64,000 bases of DNA from Polytrichum commune (taxonomy: Eukaryota; Streptophyta; Polytrichopsida; Polytrichales; Polytrichaceae): assembly GCA_950295325.1 (NCBI GenBank), contig OX485807.1:35620440-35684439 (forward strand), written 5' to 3'. Of the stretch, positions 23,258 to 34,539 are shown one piece after another; position 1 is the stretch's first letter, and the number at the start of each line of letters is the position of its first letter. The notes beneath the pieces were generated by a model. The model had not been told where the DNA came from. It did no database searches and saw only the letters and a list, made by a program, of their open reading frames with translations. Position numbers and translations under genes: made by a program.

Positions 23258-24334
23258 ATGACAGAAGTTAGAAACATCTCTGTTGGTGAAACCAACAAAC
23301 TAGATGGTGCATCCAACTACCACGTATGAGGCCTCAGAATGAGAGCAATATTTCGGAGAGAGAAATGGTGGGTGATTACAGAAAACAAGATTGAACCACT
23401 TGTATTTCCAACAATGATAGGTGGAATCAAAGTAGAAGAATGCTTAGCCTTAGAGTTTGAAATGACCAGAATGGGAAAACCAAGCATCTTCCTTGGAGCA
23501 AAACTAGTCTACGATCAAGATGGAATATGGATTCATCAGAGGAGATACATCAAGGATCTTCTCCAAAGGTATGGAATGGAGAACTGCAATCCACTCAGAG
23601 TCCCTATGAGTACAAGCGCAAATCTGAAAGCATATATGAGTTCTAAACTAGCTGATGCTCATCTCTTCAAATCAATTTGTGGATCTCTAATCTATTTCTG
23701 AAACACCCGCTTCGATATTTGCTTTGTGGTGAGCTGTTTGAGTAAGTTTGCAATTGCACCACATGAAGCTCACATGACCGTCCTCAAAAACATCTTGCGT
23801 TACTTGAAAGGCACTCTAGACTCAACCCTGTTCTACCCTTTTGGTGACGATCAACCCTTAGTTAGTTTTGCAGACTCAGACTACGGGGGATGCAAAGATA
23901 CAAGAAGATCTACTTCAGGTATAATCCATAAATTAGGGAAAGTTACAATTGACTGGAGAAGCAAGAGACAATCTAATGTTGCCTTATCAACAACTGAGGC
24001 AGAGTACCGAGTCTTGTGTGAAGCCACAAGAGATATTGTATACCTGAGAAGGTTGCTATCTGAACTAAGAATCATCGGAGGTGATCCTACGCATGTGCTT
24101 TGCGACAATTAGTCAAGTATCAGGCTAGTTCACAACCCTATTCTTCATGAGAAGACAAAATACATCGAAATATACTACCATTTTGTGCACGAGAAATCTG
24201 CAAAAGGAGAGATTGAAGTGAGCTATGTACCCACATCCATTCAACAAGCAGACATTTTTACAAAGCCGCTCACGGCATACAGGCACGCCTGCCTGAGAGA
24301 GGAGGCTGGACTACTGAAACTTCCCTTAGGATAA
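23258..24334 (+). pseudogene. Copia gag/RT-RNase H fusion remnant
   Basis: The frame starts with ATG at 23258 and a gag-like N-terminus (KLDGASNYHV, then a stop where Trp is usual). A deletion junction near 23400-23440 leads into the last part of RT, marked by GKPSIFLGAKL. RNase H follows with FADSDYGGCKDTRRSTSG, STTEAEY and a C-terminal ADIFTKPL. In-frame stops occur near 23332, 23699 and 24110. The first 175 residues after the junction match Ty1-copia proteins well, but integrase and the RT catalytic box are absent, so it cannot encode an active polyprotein. Confidence 0.88.
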
Positions 24335-24950
24335 TCTCCCTCTAGTACTAGATTGTGAAGCTCTAGAATAAATCTTGCTTGCAGCAACAACTACATAATG
24401 CTCAGCCTCCTGGTAAGACTTAAAACTCTTATGTTCAGCTCCGCTAAACCCATCAACTTGAACCTTACATTCTGACCAACTTATATATACTCCTGGACGA
24501 TACCCACGTCTGACCGCATAATATTTTCCCGCACTTGACCTGTAAGTGTTGATAGAATCTGTAGAGCAAGGTTCGGGCTCAGGATGAAGAACGGGACTCG
24601 CCACACCCTCAGATTCGAACTCTCCCGGTGAATCTCCTGCAGCATCCACGAAAACTTCAGTCTCTCCTTCTGACAACTTCAACTCATCATCAAAGGACTC
24701 CTTCAACCAAGCATCAACGCCTTCAATTACGAAATCACACACCTGCCGAAGTGCGCCCACTAGGAACTAGATTCCTATGAGGAATACTTCCCACTGCAAA
24801 CGGACAAGCTTGAAGTTAGTTTCAGTGTAGAATCTGTAGAAGCCTCTGATAAGGCATTCAAAATGGTTCGTACAAACTTACCGTAGTCAAGTTCTCTATA
24901 TGTTGTTGAAGAGAACTGAACCATTGAGCAGGTTGACGAGAGTGAGACAT
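24326..24950 (-). CDS. Antisense gene in copia: hybrid-binding (Cauli_VI) domain protein, 2 exons
   Basis: Exons on the minus strand are 24882-24950 (23 codons from ATG) and 24326-24742; the intron is 139 bp with donor ACG|GTAAGT and acceptor GGCAG|GTG, phase 0 on both sides. The product is 161 residues. Residues about 24-90 are acidic. Residues about 96-140 form an RNase H1 N-terminal-type domain: KYYAVRRGYRPGVYISWSEC, then KVQVDGFSGAEHKSFKSYQE and AEHYV. The family (hybrid-binding domain, also in caulimovirus P6) binds RNA:DNA hybrids or dsRNA. Trp and the aromatic/basic residues typical of the fold are present; no RNase H catalytic domain follows on this strand. The stop overlaps the end of the copia RNase H frame by 9 bp. 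The ATG is 36 bp from the 3' LTR, so transcription would have to start in the LTR in antisense. Exon 2 alone has no internal Met, which supports the spliced start. The alternative is a captured host gene fragment that is not expressed. Confidence 0.7.
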
Positions 24951-24972
24951 CGGAATGAAGGGACTAGAGCTT

Positions 24973-24985
24973 GAGCAAGAGGAGG
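24973..24985 (+). other. Copia polypurine tract
   Basis: GAGCAAGAGGAGG lies directly before the 3' LTR, where plus-strand priming occurs in LTR retrotransposons. It is imperfect (one C). Confidence 0.7.
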
Positions 24986-25212
24986 TGTTGGAAGTTACTG
25001 TTACGTTCATTGCTCTCCATCGCTACTTTCCTCTCCTTCCCTCCTTATCCTGATAATCTCATACATGACGTCAGCAAGTTGCTAAGTCATCTGGACCTCT
25101 CAATGCATCACTAAAGATCGGTGTTAGGTTAAGATTGAAGGTATAAGTATCATAGAAGGAAGTATGTTCACTCTCTCTTGTTGGAATAAAGATGTAATCT
25201 TTAGAAACAACA
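24986..25212 (+). repeat. Copia 3' LTR (227 bp)
   Basis: Direct repeat of 22923-23151 with a 2-bp deletion and about 16 substitutions by eye. It is followed by the CATCT target duplication and then gypsy gag sequence on the minus strand. Confidence 0.93.
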
Positions 25213-25217
25213 CATCT

Positions 25218-26430
25218 ATCCACTTCTTGAAGGCAATGATAGCCTTATCAACAAGTTGGGCTTTCAAAGCTTCCAAGTTTGTCTCTATGACTCGAGAGGG
25301 AGAGTCTACCAACACACGAGCTACAAAAACAACATGGACAACCACATTACCCTTCAAAAGTCAACCGGTTAAGTAAAATACATGAGAGGGTCTAGAGTGG
25401 AGGAGACGTAAATCGTGCCCCGAGAACAACGGAAAATGGATGAGCCGGTTAGCCAAATAAGAAGATGAGGGTGTTGTCAGATGTTCAATCTCCTAGACAT
25501 GTGGAGTATATGATGACTTGGAAGTCGATGCTTATTAGCAAGACCACATGACAATAATAGGCAAGGATGACCTGGTATGACGAACCCTTGAAATGCTTTG
25601 TGTTTCAAACGGGATGGCAAGGGTCTTTCCTCTTGTTTGTGCTCAAGTAGTTGCTGCCCCATAGACTTCTCCTATAGCTCCAAATATATATGAAGTTGGA
25701 TCAGCCTCAGTTGAGGCTCCAAAGGTTGATAGAGTTGTTAGAGCAACTATTGGCTTAGCTTCTACTGTTTGAGCTGAAACACTCAACAATTTTTGGATGG
25801 TGCCCTCCATCTTAGTAAGTTGAGCTTGAAATGATGGGGACTTTTTGGTGTAGTTTTTCAGTCGAAACACATAATGAAGTTTGAAGCAATGCTCCGCATT
25901 GTAGTTGAGGTAGTTGCGATGCAAACATTTCATTGGCTTCTTGGTACCTTAGTCTTTGTCATTCTTATTCAAGGGTTTCTTTGACTCCTCTAGCTTGGAT
26001 TTTTGTTTCTCAAGAACCTCCTTCCAACCATGAGAGTGGTTAGGCAAAGGCACGTCAATTGAAGCTAAATGACCAACGGATGCAGGGGTGGACTTTTCTA
26101 CCTTTTTCTCGGCATTCATGACTAGTGAAAGAGCCAAATGCCTTGCCTCCTTGTTGTAAAGAACATTGCTAAGCTTCTCTACCACTTGGAAGGCTTGAGC
26201 AAATATAGCTTGGCCGTTGAACTTGTAAGTAAATTTTGGCCTTGCTAATTCTTACAATTTCTTCTACTACTTCGAGATGTACATGTCTAAGGTTTAGCCT
26301 ACGTAAAGGCATCCCTGGCTCTCAAGAAAACCTCTCTAATCTAGCATACATACTATAGGGGGTATCATTCTTCTCAATTTGGAAATTATGAATGGCTTGC
26401 ATTCGATCCTCGGGGAGTTCACTAGACATG
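25218..26430 (-). pseudogene. Gypsy gag remnant
   Basis: Minus-strand pieces read as gag: a capsid-like segment with MQAIHNFQIEKNDTPYSMYA (about 26400-26340), a Lys-rich linker (about 26185-25949), a degenerate zinc knuckle (C-x-H...EHCFKLH, about 25930-25880) and a helical segment with NLEALKAQLVDKAIIAFKKW (about 25290-25230). Stops and frameshifts separate the pieces. Confidence 0.6.
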
Positions 26431-27600
26431 TATATATGTATACACGTGCGTGACAACGGTATTTATTCAAGGGGTATTTAATTATCCATCCTTAATTTCT
26501 TGTACCGTATTATTATATAATTTGCTAATTTTTTGTTTTTTAAATGACCCTATAATTACTTTTAAATTTGATGTAGCTTTAATTTTAAGCTAGGTATGTT
26601 CATTATAATTATTTGATTTTGCTCCAAAGGGTTTAAGAGCATTCAAAGTACTAAGTCACCAAAATCCAAGGCACAACAAGGTTTTACATTAAGAGTGTTC
26701 ATAAACAGTTTCAAACAACAAAATCAGCCCATGTTCCTCAATCAAGTTACACGCACAATTAAACACAACGATACTGAGTGTAAAAAAAAAACAATTAAAA
26801 CACCAACAACAAAGCACGCAAAAATAGGGTCCATGCAATAATGTAGAAGGGTATAGAGTTAATACTACAACATCCTGCTTGAAGCAGACAGACACAAGAC
26901 CAACCAAAACTCCTCTAATTTATCTTGAGAAATTGTTTCTAGCATTTAAAAACACTTGCAAAACTGTTCATAGCAAATGAAAGATGTCATGTTCATCTTG
27001 CAAAACAATTCTTAGCTTTTAAGAACACTAGTATATAATCAACAAATAATGCATGCCTTTAATCCTAAACCCAGGAATCCGTCATCCGCCCTCATCAATC
27101 TTTCATCCCATTTTTTCAACTGAATCGACATAGTTTTTCATCCAAAATCTTCCCGCCTCTGAACACAAAGGACACCCTATTTCAAAAAAAACCTAGGATC
27201 CTTAAATCCTACGGTATATTTTTACAAATATTTTAAAAATATGCGTTATTTGTATCAAGCCTATATTATTTATAATACAAATTTTATCATACATACTCAC
27301 CTATATTACTTGTAAGAAAATTCTAAGTTTTTCCTTTTGTGAATATAAATTACCCTATATTTTCCTGCACATTGTTTTCTAATATTATCGCAATGAACTT
27401 CCCGAGATTCGATCCCGATGAATGCCTACAAATTATGGCTCCAGATATTAGAAGAAGACCTCCAAGGGTTGGAATGCAAGAGGTTCTCCCACCTCCTCAA
27501 TGGTAGTTTGGGTTGTTTTTGCAAGTTGAGTCATGAATGGCTTAGGAGCCATCCGATTAGCTACAACAAGAGTCCCAGTGGCTAAAGGCTTGTCCTCAAC
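26431..27600. other. AT-rich region, nothing recognised
   Basis: AT-rich DNA beyond the gypsy gag remnant. It may contain the element's degraded leader or LTR, but I could not pair it with a copy at the other end. Confidence 0.4.
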
Positions 27601-27627
27601 AACCTCTTTCTCCGGCTCACTCACTGA

Positions 27628-28105
27628 TTAAGGCATTAACTCTAGAATATTGGACCTTCCTTGATGGCTGCAATGAGCTCCACCGTTAAGTCCAATAGAA
27701 CTCCAACTCCTCAAGTTTTTTAGCATTGGCTCAGCTCCACTCCTCGTAGGCCAAAAGAGCCTTGAAATCCAAGTGTTGTAGCAACATCTCGAAAGCGTAC
27801 CAGCCATTAAAATTCCGCTCCCGCATCCAGGTGCAAAACCATATCCTGCACTCATTGAGAAAGGTGTTGGAGACTCTCCCCGAGAATTTGTTTTGGGTAT
27901 TAGAATGGTTGTCATCCTCCATGGCCTTGAACAAACAGGGAACCCAACCGGAAGTAATATGAGCAGATTCCAACGCCGATTGAGGCTTAGAAGCATCATC
28001 AAATTCTGCCAAAGATTCTTTTACGTCAGATTCCATGCCACCAATAAGGCTTAATGAAAGGGAGCAATAATAACGACTCCATGTCCTTACCATGCACCAA
28101 TCCAA
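27628..28105 (-). pseudogene. Possible retroelement gag-like fragment
   Basis: A minus-strand frame with one frameshift near 27730 contains WMRERNFNGWYAFEMLLQHL followed by DFKALLAYEEW, then AEPMLKNL. The Trp-rich, helical composition resembles gag/capsid segments of plant retroelements, but I cannot name the family. It is close to the gypsy gag and may be a second, different element. Confidence 0.35.
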
Positions 28106-28974
28106 TGGTTTTCTTGCACGTATAACTACCTAAGGATACATGGGTATCTAGGGCAACTTGCACAATCACTTTGGTTGCGTTGGCTATCAACCCAACCTCA
28201 CCAAGGGTTTCACGACACCCGCACCAATTCTCGTCGGAGTAAATAGGTTGTTACATGCACAATGGTCTCGCCAATGACCAATGTAACCTCACCACCACAG
28301 ACACCTACAACTTTGAAATAGCTCACATCTACAAACAAAGAAATGGGGCCCATACCCGCATCTGCAGAACAAAAATTTAAACTAGGCTTTGGGGTTGTAG
28401 GAAGTTGGAAAGAAAAGAGGAGCCAAATTAATAGACCAACATATAATAGTGCCAATTTAGGCTCTTAAATGACCCCCAAAATAGAAACTAACCTCATCAG
28501 TGCGTCCCTCACAAAATACCACTAAAGCATGATCCAAGAAACACTAAAACCCGACCCTAGATGCGATCGGAATCGATCTCCCAAAGTGTTAGGTGAGAAA
28601 CGTTTAAAGAAAATTTGAAATCTACCCAAGTAATAGCTTTGGATGAAATGAAGTGGTTGGAAATGTGGATGAACAATGTGGATGAAAATTTGTTGAATGA
28701 ATAAAGTGGATGGAGATTTGGATAAAATTTGTTGGACGAAATAAAGTGGATGGAGATGTGGATGAATTTTTTTCCGACAAAAAATCTCCTATAATTCCAT
28801 AACCTTCTTAGCAAAACCTAATGATTCTTGGCTGAACTTCAAAAATTCATAGAAAAATCACACAAACTCATATTTGAGCGTCTGAGATGTCCATATATAT
28901 TTTTTGAAATTTCTATTCAAATAAATAATTATGTTAAGAACAATGATTAAAGAGAGTAAGTAGAATGGAGCTTA

Positions 28975-29479
28975 GGGCCACTTCACACACAAGCCAATAG
29001 CCGTGACCATGAAATTGTGAGAGCCCAAAAGAAAGTGTCCAAAGGCCATCTCAAGACACCTCCAAAATCATCTAGTGTGGTCACGGATCCTCAAGTGTAG
29101 TGTGGAGTCATATGCGATTGGGTCCTCAACCAAATGCTATTTCAATGAATTTCTATTCATGTGGGTCCTCACACATGATAAAATAGAATAAATCAATGAT
29201 TGTGAGCATTTGAAGTGCCATGGTCTCTCGGTTTTGTGTTAGGCCTACCTCCACGAGGTGGTTTTTGAAAATAGTCCAAGTGACCATGAAACATGATCCA
29301 TTCGATGCCATGTAGGAATGCATGTAGATTTTACATCCATCTTGCATTCACATACTCTGTTGGTCCCTCAAGCTCAAGCGTAGCGTGAAGCGAACTTGGA
29401 CTGGCTCCGCCTTTTCCACCAATGAGAGTGCTTGCAGTGTAATGGTCACGGGCTCTCAGTCTCGTGTGTGAAGTGGCCC
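28975..29479. mobile_element. Tourist/PIF-like TIR element (505 bp)
   Basis: The inverted ends are GGGCCACTTCACACAC (left from 28975, complement ending at 29479). The element is flanked by TTA at 28972-28974 and 29480-29482, the duplication of the PIF/Harbinger superfamily. It has no transposase. A minus-strand open frame of 64 codons inside it (29153-29347) is conserved in the relative at 30705-31101, but I take it as a by-product of the repeat. Confidence 0.85.
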
Positions 29480-29483
29480 TTAT

Positions 29484-30700
29484 TCGAACTTTACTCTTTG
29501 CAATGCGGTTTTGCACTCAAGAGCTTGTTTCAAACAAGCCTCTTAATATCTCCAAGCAAACCTAATAATTTATCATCCTCTTGTGTTCATAAATAAGACC
29601 TCACCATCAAATGAAAAGAAGGGAAAAATGATCAAAAACCTGAAAATGAAACGAGTGAAAGGTCAAGCGATTCAATCCAGTTGCTTGAACGTAGCCACTC
29701 CTCCGAGTTCCAATGTAGCTCTTCATCACTTTTCCTTGTACTCCAAAATGCTCCAAAGCACTCCAAATAATCTTCAAAAGTTGATCAATTCAATAAAAGT
29801 TGATTCTTCACCAAGTGGATGAAGAATGAATCTAACACTAAACATTAAAGAAGTGTAAATGTTTACTCTTAAATCCACTTACCCTTGTCACTTGGTATTG
29901 CAATCAAGTCATTTCTAACCCTTAATTAAGCAAATATAAGAGTGCACTTGATAAAGAAAAAAAGTTATGCTTTACTCAATAGCAAAAATATCAACTACAT
30001 GAGGTCCGTCAAACTCTCTCTTTCTCTCTCTCTAACCACAAGGCTTGACTTGGCGAAGAATGCCAAGAAGAATGAGGATCTGCCCCTTAACCCCGCTAGG
30101 CTTTGCCATGTGAACCCTTATTAGTCAAGGATTTAGAATCCACTAAAACGGCTTAGTTTTCATTTCATGGATTAGGCTTATCAAGTGGGTTAAGGCTCCA
30201 CCAATGAGAGACATGTCATAGATGGGATGATATGGGTCCGTAAAGTGGCGTAGTATCATTGGGGATGCTTTCCATTTATGGCATGGTTCAATAACTTGCC
30301 AAGTCATGAACATACTTAGTTTATAAAATAAATAATAAAATAAATAAGTATAAAAATAACTCAACATGACCTTATGTCACTAGACAAAAATAATATTTGA
30401 ATTTAAAAAAAACTCCTATAACCATACCAAAAAAATGATCCCAAAACATAGATTTTGATCATAAGATGTACATAATTAGATTACTATGAAAGCCTATGAG
30501 AGTCTATGGTAAATTTTTCGACTACATCTATAGGCATTACTTTGGAGTTCATGACTATTTTTTTAGGTTTCTATTTCTTTTTGTTAAATTGCGTTGAAAA
30601 TCCCCTTTCAATCTACTCGCAAAGTTATAACGTAACTTAGTGCCTAAGGTTGGCGTCTTCTCTCTCTGATTATCTGTCAACATGTAAGGTTTGGAGCACA
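29484..30700. other. Spacer between inverted elements, no gene seen
   Basis: AT-rich sequence with short CT runs (TCTCTCTTTCTCTCTCTC near 30015-30033). I see no gene or terminal repeats here. Confidence 0.45.
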
Positions 30701-30704
30701 CATC

Positions 30705-31101
30705 TTGAGGGACCAACGGAGTATGTGAATGCAAGATGGATGTAAAGTCTACATGGATTCCTACATGGCATCAAATGGACCATGTTTCATGGTCACTTGG
30801 ACTATTTTCAAAAACCACCTCTTGGAGGTAGGCCTACCACAAAACCGGGAGACCATGGCCCTCCAAACACTCACAACCGTTGAATTATTCTATTTTATCA
30901 TGCATGAGGACCCCCTTGAATAGACATTCATTGAAATAGCATCTGGTTGAGAGCGCGGTCACATATGACTTCACACTACACTTGAGGGTCCGTGACCACA
31001 CTACATGATTTTGGAGGTGTCTTGGGACGGCCTTTGGACACTTTCATTTGGGCTCTCACAATTTCATGGTTACGGCTCTTGGCTTGTGTGTGAAGTGGCC
31101 C
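30705..31101. mobile_element. Inverted, truncated copy of the Tourist-like element
   Basis: This matches 28975-29370 in opposite orientation and ends in GTGTGTGAAGTGGCCC followed by TTA. The other terminus is missing (homology stops at about 30705, at GAGGGACCAAC). Together the two copies make a large inverted repeat around a ~1.2-kb spacer. Confidence 0.8.
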
Positions 31102-31104
31102 TTA

Positions 31105-32280
31105 ATATATGCCGCTATGCAGTTTGTAAATTAATAATCCTTGATAGGTTTGCAAAATTTTCTTGAGTTGCACAGGATGCACATGCTCTAGACTAATCAT
31201 ATGCTGTCTAAAAACTGCTTCAAAGCCGCATTATGCTGCCATGCAGATGAACTACATCACGGCTTCAAGGATTGCTCTGGAAGCACTACACTAAATCTAT
31301 GATTCGATGATGACTCTGATTATAATCGACCCACACTAATTGTTTTGCGATCATTGGGTGGCAATTAGAGAAGTGTCATGTGATGACACTTGATGCTACA
31401 TGACAAGTCACGAAGAGCAATCTAATTAACATCACACACCAGCTTTAACGCCACACTAAATTAGATATTTAGAGTACCAAGATGCTGTAATGAGTTGGCA
31501 AAATCATGAGGACTTATTCATTTCAAGGCTAGTGATATTCTCTTTAAACGACCATATAAACTCTCCAATTGAACCTAGAATCAACCTAGAATGTTTCATA
31601 TATTTTGACAGCGGAGTCCACTTTCACCGTCATTCTTAACCGCAATTCATGCCATATATCACCTAAATATACTTCAGTGTCCACTTACGAAGACAAAGAC
31701 CACGTAAGGCCCCCAAACCTTAGTCTCCTGAGTCACAAATTACAATTAGTACATTCAAAACATGAAGTGTTCGAAATTCTTACAACTTCGTCCAAACCAT
31801 GACAACTATTCAGAATTACTGAACCTTCTGATAAATGGACACGACAGACAGACACAATTCACGCAATTACAGAGCAAGAATCCTCAAACATGGCGATTAT
31901 GTATCATACAGGTGATAAGATACAACCCATCGAATGTCACCTTGCTTGAAGATGTGGATCTTAAAGATTGAAACAATTTTGCGCATGTTACAATTGGGCA
32001 ATCCCTTTGTTGCAAACTAAGTTTCCTCGAGATCCTACCTTAACCTGATTTCTACTTCCTTCGTTGCTCTACTGTCCAACCATTCAATACTGTACAACAC
32101 TGCCAACATTCCTCAAGGGTCTCAATTCTTGAAAACCTCGGTTTAGAGGACCCTAACCCAACAGCCGTAAATTGAACATGACGTATACTAGAAAAGACTC
32201 TTCTAAACTCACGGAATAAAATTCGGCTTGATTATGACAGCAAGATTCTTCCTGCTCTATGTAGCTAACGATCTCTGTGT
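31105..32280. other. Intergenic, 3' side of the hexose transporter
   Basis: No gene recognised. ACACTAAAT-type motifs at about 31290 and 31455 resemble ends of the MITE family at 41846. The last few hundred bases are probably 3' UTR and terminator of the minus-strand transporter. Confidence 0.45.
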
Positions 32281-34284
32281 CTATGGCATCACCTGCTTCG
32301 GTTTCTCCATGCCGTAGTCAGTAGGTTCGTCTTCTGCAGGGATGATGCGCTTCCAGAACCAGTGAGCGCGCCACACGTGAATCATCTCCTCGATGGGGAC
32401 ATTCTTGGTCTCTGGCAAGAAGAAGTAGATGAACACCGTCATGATGAACACCCATCCGGCGAAGAAGAGGAAAATGCCGTACTCGAAGTGGCACAGAATG
32501 GTCAAGAATGCTTGTGCGATGACGAAGGTGAAGATCAAGTTGGTAGCAACGGTGATACTTTGGCCAGCTGATCGAGTCTCCAGAGGGAAGATCTCACTAG
32601 GCACCAACCATCCGAGAGGTCCCCATGACCACGCGAAAGCTGCGACGTAAATGCAGATCATGACCAGGATTCCGGTAGCTTCACCCTTCGAGAGTTCGCT
32701 AGTACCACCGAACTTCAGCGCCAGAATGATTGCAATGACAATCTGGACACGAGTGGGCAGCAAGTGTGTTAATGATAATTCATCGCATTTATCGAACTCC
32801 AGTGAAATTTAGAAACAGAGTTTACACCTTGATACCTTAATGGAGGTCTTTGACAATGTGTTGTGATGAGCATGGAATTCGGAAAGCATACCTGAGATAA
32901 GAACATCTGGACACCACCTTCCAGGAACAGAGCACGCCGGCCAGCTCTATCGACAGTGGCAATCGACACAAATGTAGCCACCACGTTCACTGCACCGGTG
33001 ATGACAGCGGAATACAGAGATGCGTCTTGACCGAACCCGATGGTGCTGAACAGGACAGGGGCGTAGAACATGATGGCGTTGATGCCAGTCAGCTGCTGGA
33101 AGAAGGGGATGGCTATGGCCATAACCAGCTGAGGTCTGTTTCTCCTCTGCAAAATGTTTCGGAATGGGTGTTTCACCTGCAGTAACCAAATCATCCATCA
33201 TGTCAGCATCATCACTTGTCTACGATTCATCAATTGTCTATATATGAAGCTGTATTGACAGAATATTTTTCAGAAAGATCAGAAATTGAAACTCTTAACC
33301 TTGTGGAAATCGTGTCAAGATCAACAGGAACATACCCTGTTTGCGATTTCGGAAGCTTCAACCATATCATCATACTCGGCACCGATATTCTGGGTACCGC
33401 GGATCTTTGCCAGCACGTTTCTCCCTTTCTCCAATTTGCCTCTCTCAATCAAGCTGTTGGGAGTTTCGGGGCACAGCAGACCACCGAGAGTGAGGAGGAT
33501 GGCAGGGACACCCGCTAATCCGAGGGAAATTCGCCATCCATTTGGATGAACCTTGTCGGTGCCGTAGTTGATCAAGCTGGCAACAAGGATACCGATTGTG
33601 GTTGCAAGCTGAAACATGATGTTCAGTCCTCCTCGCAACTTTGCGGGTGCCATCTCCGACAAGTAAAGAGGAACTGACTGATTGGCAAATCCAACACCAA
33701 CACCAAGAAGGATTCGCCCTATGATGAGCATGGCCAAGTCGCGAGCACCAGCATTCAACGCGGAGCCGACCAGAAACGCAAGACCTCCACATAGCATGCT
33801 CACCTTGCGACCCGCCAAGCGTGTCGTGAAGGACGCAAAGAACGTCGCAACAAGACCAGCCAAATAGAGAGAGGACGTAAACAACTGCAATCCTTGGTTG
33901 TCGTACTTGCAGTAGTGACTCTCGTGCAGTTCGCCCGAATGCTTCTTGTTGTAAACGGTTGGGAAGAATTTCACAAGAAAGTCATCCATAGCCGTCACAC
34001 CCCCTGCACAAATCCACCCACAGTTAACCACCGCTCTCAATATCATAAGAAGCACAACAATACATTGGAAACGCCTATACTCAAACATGTGCATGCATGC
34101 AGACGATTCACCAGGAAAACAAAAATCGCGATGGTGTTGCAATCGATATATTACCTGAGATACCGATGTCATAACCAAAGATGAGACCGCCACTGGCTGC
34201 AACAATGCAAGCCAGGACCACAAACATCGTTGTCCTCCCTTCATAGGTCCGCCTCGGCCCGACCACCATTCCACCGCCCGCCAT
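32281..34284 (-). CDS. STP-type hexose/H+ symporter (4 exons, 514 aa)
   Basis: Exons on the minus strand are 34155-34284, 33336-34003, 32892-33176 and 32281-32742; junctions are GT-AG with phases 1, 0, 0 and 1545 nt in total. This is a complete major-facilitator monosaccharide transporter that moves hexoses with protons across the plasma membrane. Landmarks: [18 protein letters not shown] (36-53), AGRKVS (107-112), [20 protein letters not shown] (139-158), PETPNSL (222-228), [14 protein letters not shown] (293-306), DRAGRR (342-347), [17 protein letters not shown] (402-418) and PETKNVP (471-477). Cys75 in YCKYDNQ and Cys445 in LCHFEYG match the lid disulphide described for plant STPs. Length is typical (about 510-520). 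The ATG at 34284 gives the usual MAGGG-like plant N-terminus. All key motifs look intact, so the gene is probably functional; individual substrate (glucose, fructose, galactose) cannot be told. Confidence 0.96.
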
Positions 34285-34530
34285 TGCAACAGTGTCGAGT
34301 GAAACTCACTCGCTTAATTAGCTGTAGGTAAGGAGACTCACTCTGCAACCCGAAGTTAGACCAGCGCCTGAAATCCCAGGTGATTTTGAGAAGGCGAAGC
34401 AACACCGACAACACAAAGACAAGACGGACTCGAAACCAGGGGGAGTTACTTAGGGCTATGCTGACTGCAGCAACCTGCAGCTCCCCAGTTCGTTATGGAA
34501 ACACTTTGACAATCTCTCAAAACCAAGAAG

Positions 34531-34538
34531 TATATATA
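34531..34538 (-). promoter_or_regulatory. Possible TATA box of the hexose transporter
   Basis: TATATATA lies about 250 bp upstream of the ATG, in CT/AC-rich DNA. That would leave a 5' UTR of about 220 nt. This is position-based inference only. Confidence 0.4.
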
Positions 34539-34539
34539 C

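Larger units (their letters stand above)
22923..25212 (+). mobile_element. Internally deleted Ty1-copia element with antisense gene
   Basis: Both LTRs are present (22923-23151 and 24986-25212), start TGTTGGAA and end AACA, and are flanked by the same 5-bp CATCT (22918-22922 and 25213-25217). A primer site for initiator Met-tRNA follows the 5' LTR directly, and a purine-rich tract precedes the 3' LTR. The interior is only about 1.83 kb: a gag start is joined near 23400-23440 to the C-terminal part of RT and RNase H, so protease and integrase are missing. By my count the LTRs differ at roughly 16 of about 229 positions, so the insertion is not recent. Between RNase H and the 3' LTR lies a spliced open gene on the opposite strand. 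Confidence 0.93.
19165..26430 (-). mobile_element. Decayed Ty3-gypsy retrotransposon, with later insertions
   Basis: On the minus strand, gag-like, protease-like and reverse-transcriptase-like segments occur in the expected order. Gag is at about 26430-25218 and continues at 22917-22780. A retropepsin-like piece with VLLDSGAQLVMIGKNLAKQL is at about 22760-22610. RT pieces are at about 20100-19480. A zinc-knuckle-like remnant (CLHRNYLNYNAEHCFKLH) lies near 25880-25930. The element has many stops and frameshifts and I found no LTRs, so its ends are approximate. It is interrupted by the copia element at 22918-25217 and by a TIR element and a MITE at 21677-22525. The gag frame stays open across the copia site when the insertion and one target copy are ignored. 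Confidence 0.75.

Noticed and set aside
24326-24950. Idea that the antisense frame is an endogenous pararetrovirus (caulimovirus) P6 remnant
   Set aside because: Only the short hybrid-binding domain is shared; no movement, coat or RT genes of that family surround it, and the gene has its own intron.
29153-30923. Conserved 64-codon frame present in both Tourist-like copies
   Set aside because: Its conservation follows from the element copies themselves; no recognisable protein features. Kept only as a remark.
33321-34289. Long minus frame starting 5 bp upstream of the transporter ATG
   Set aside because: Its first ~90 codons read through exon 1 in the wrong frame and intron 1; the spliced model gives the correct STP N-terminus.
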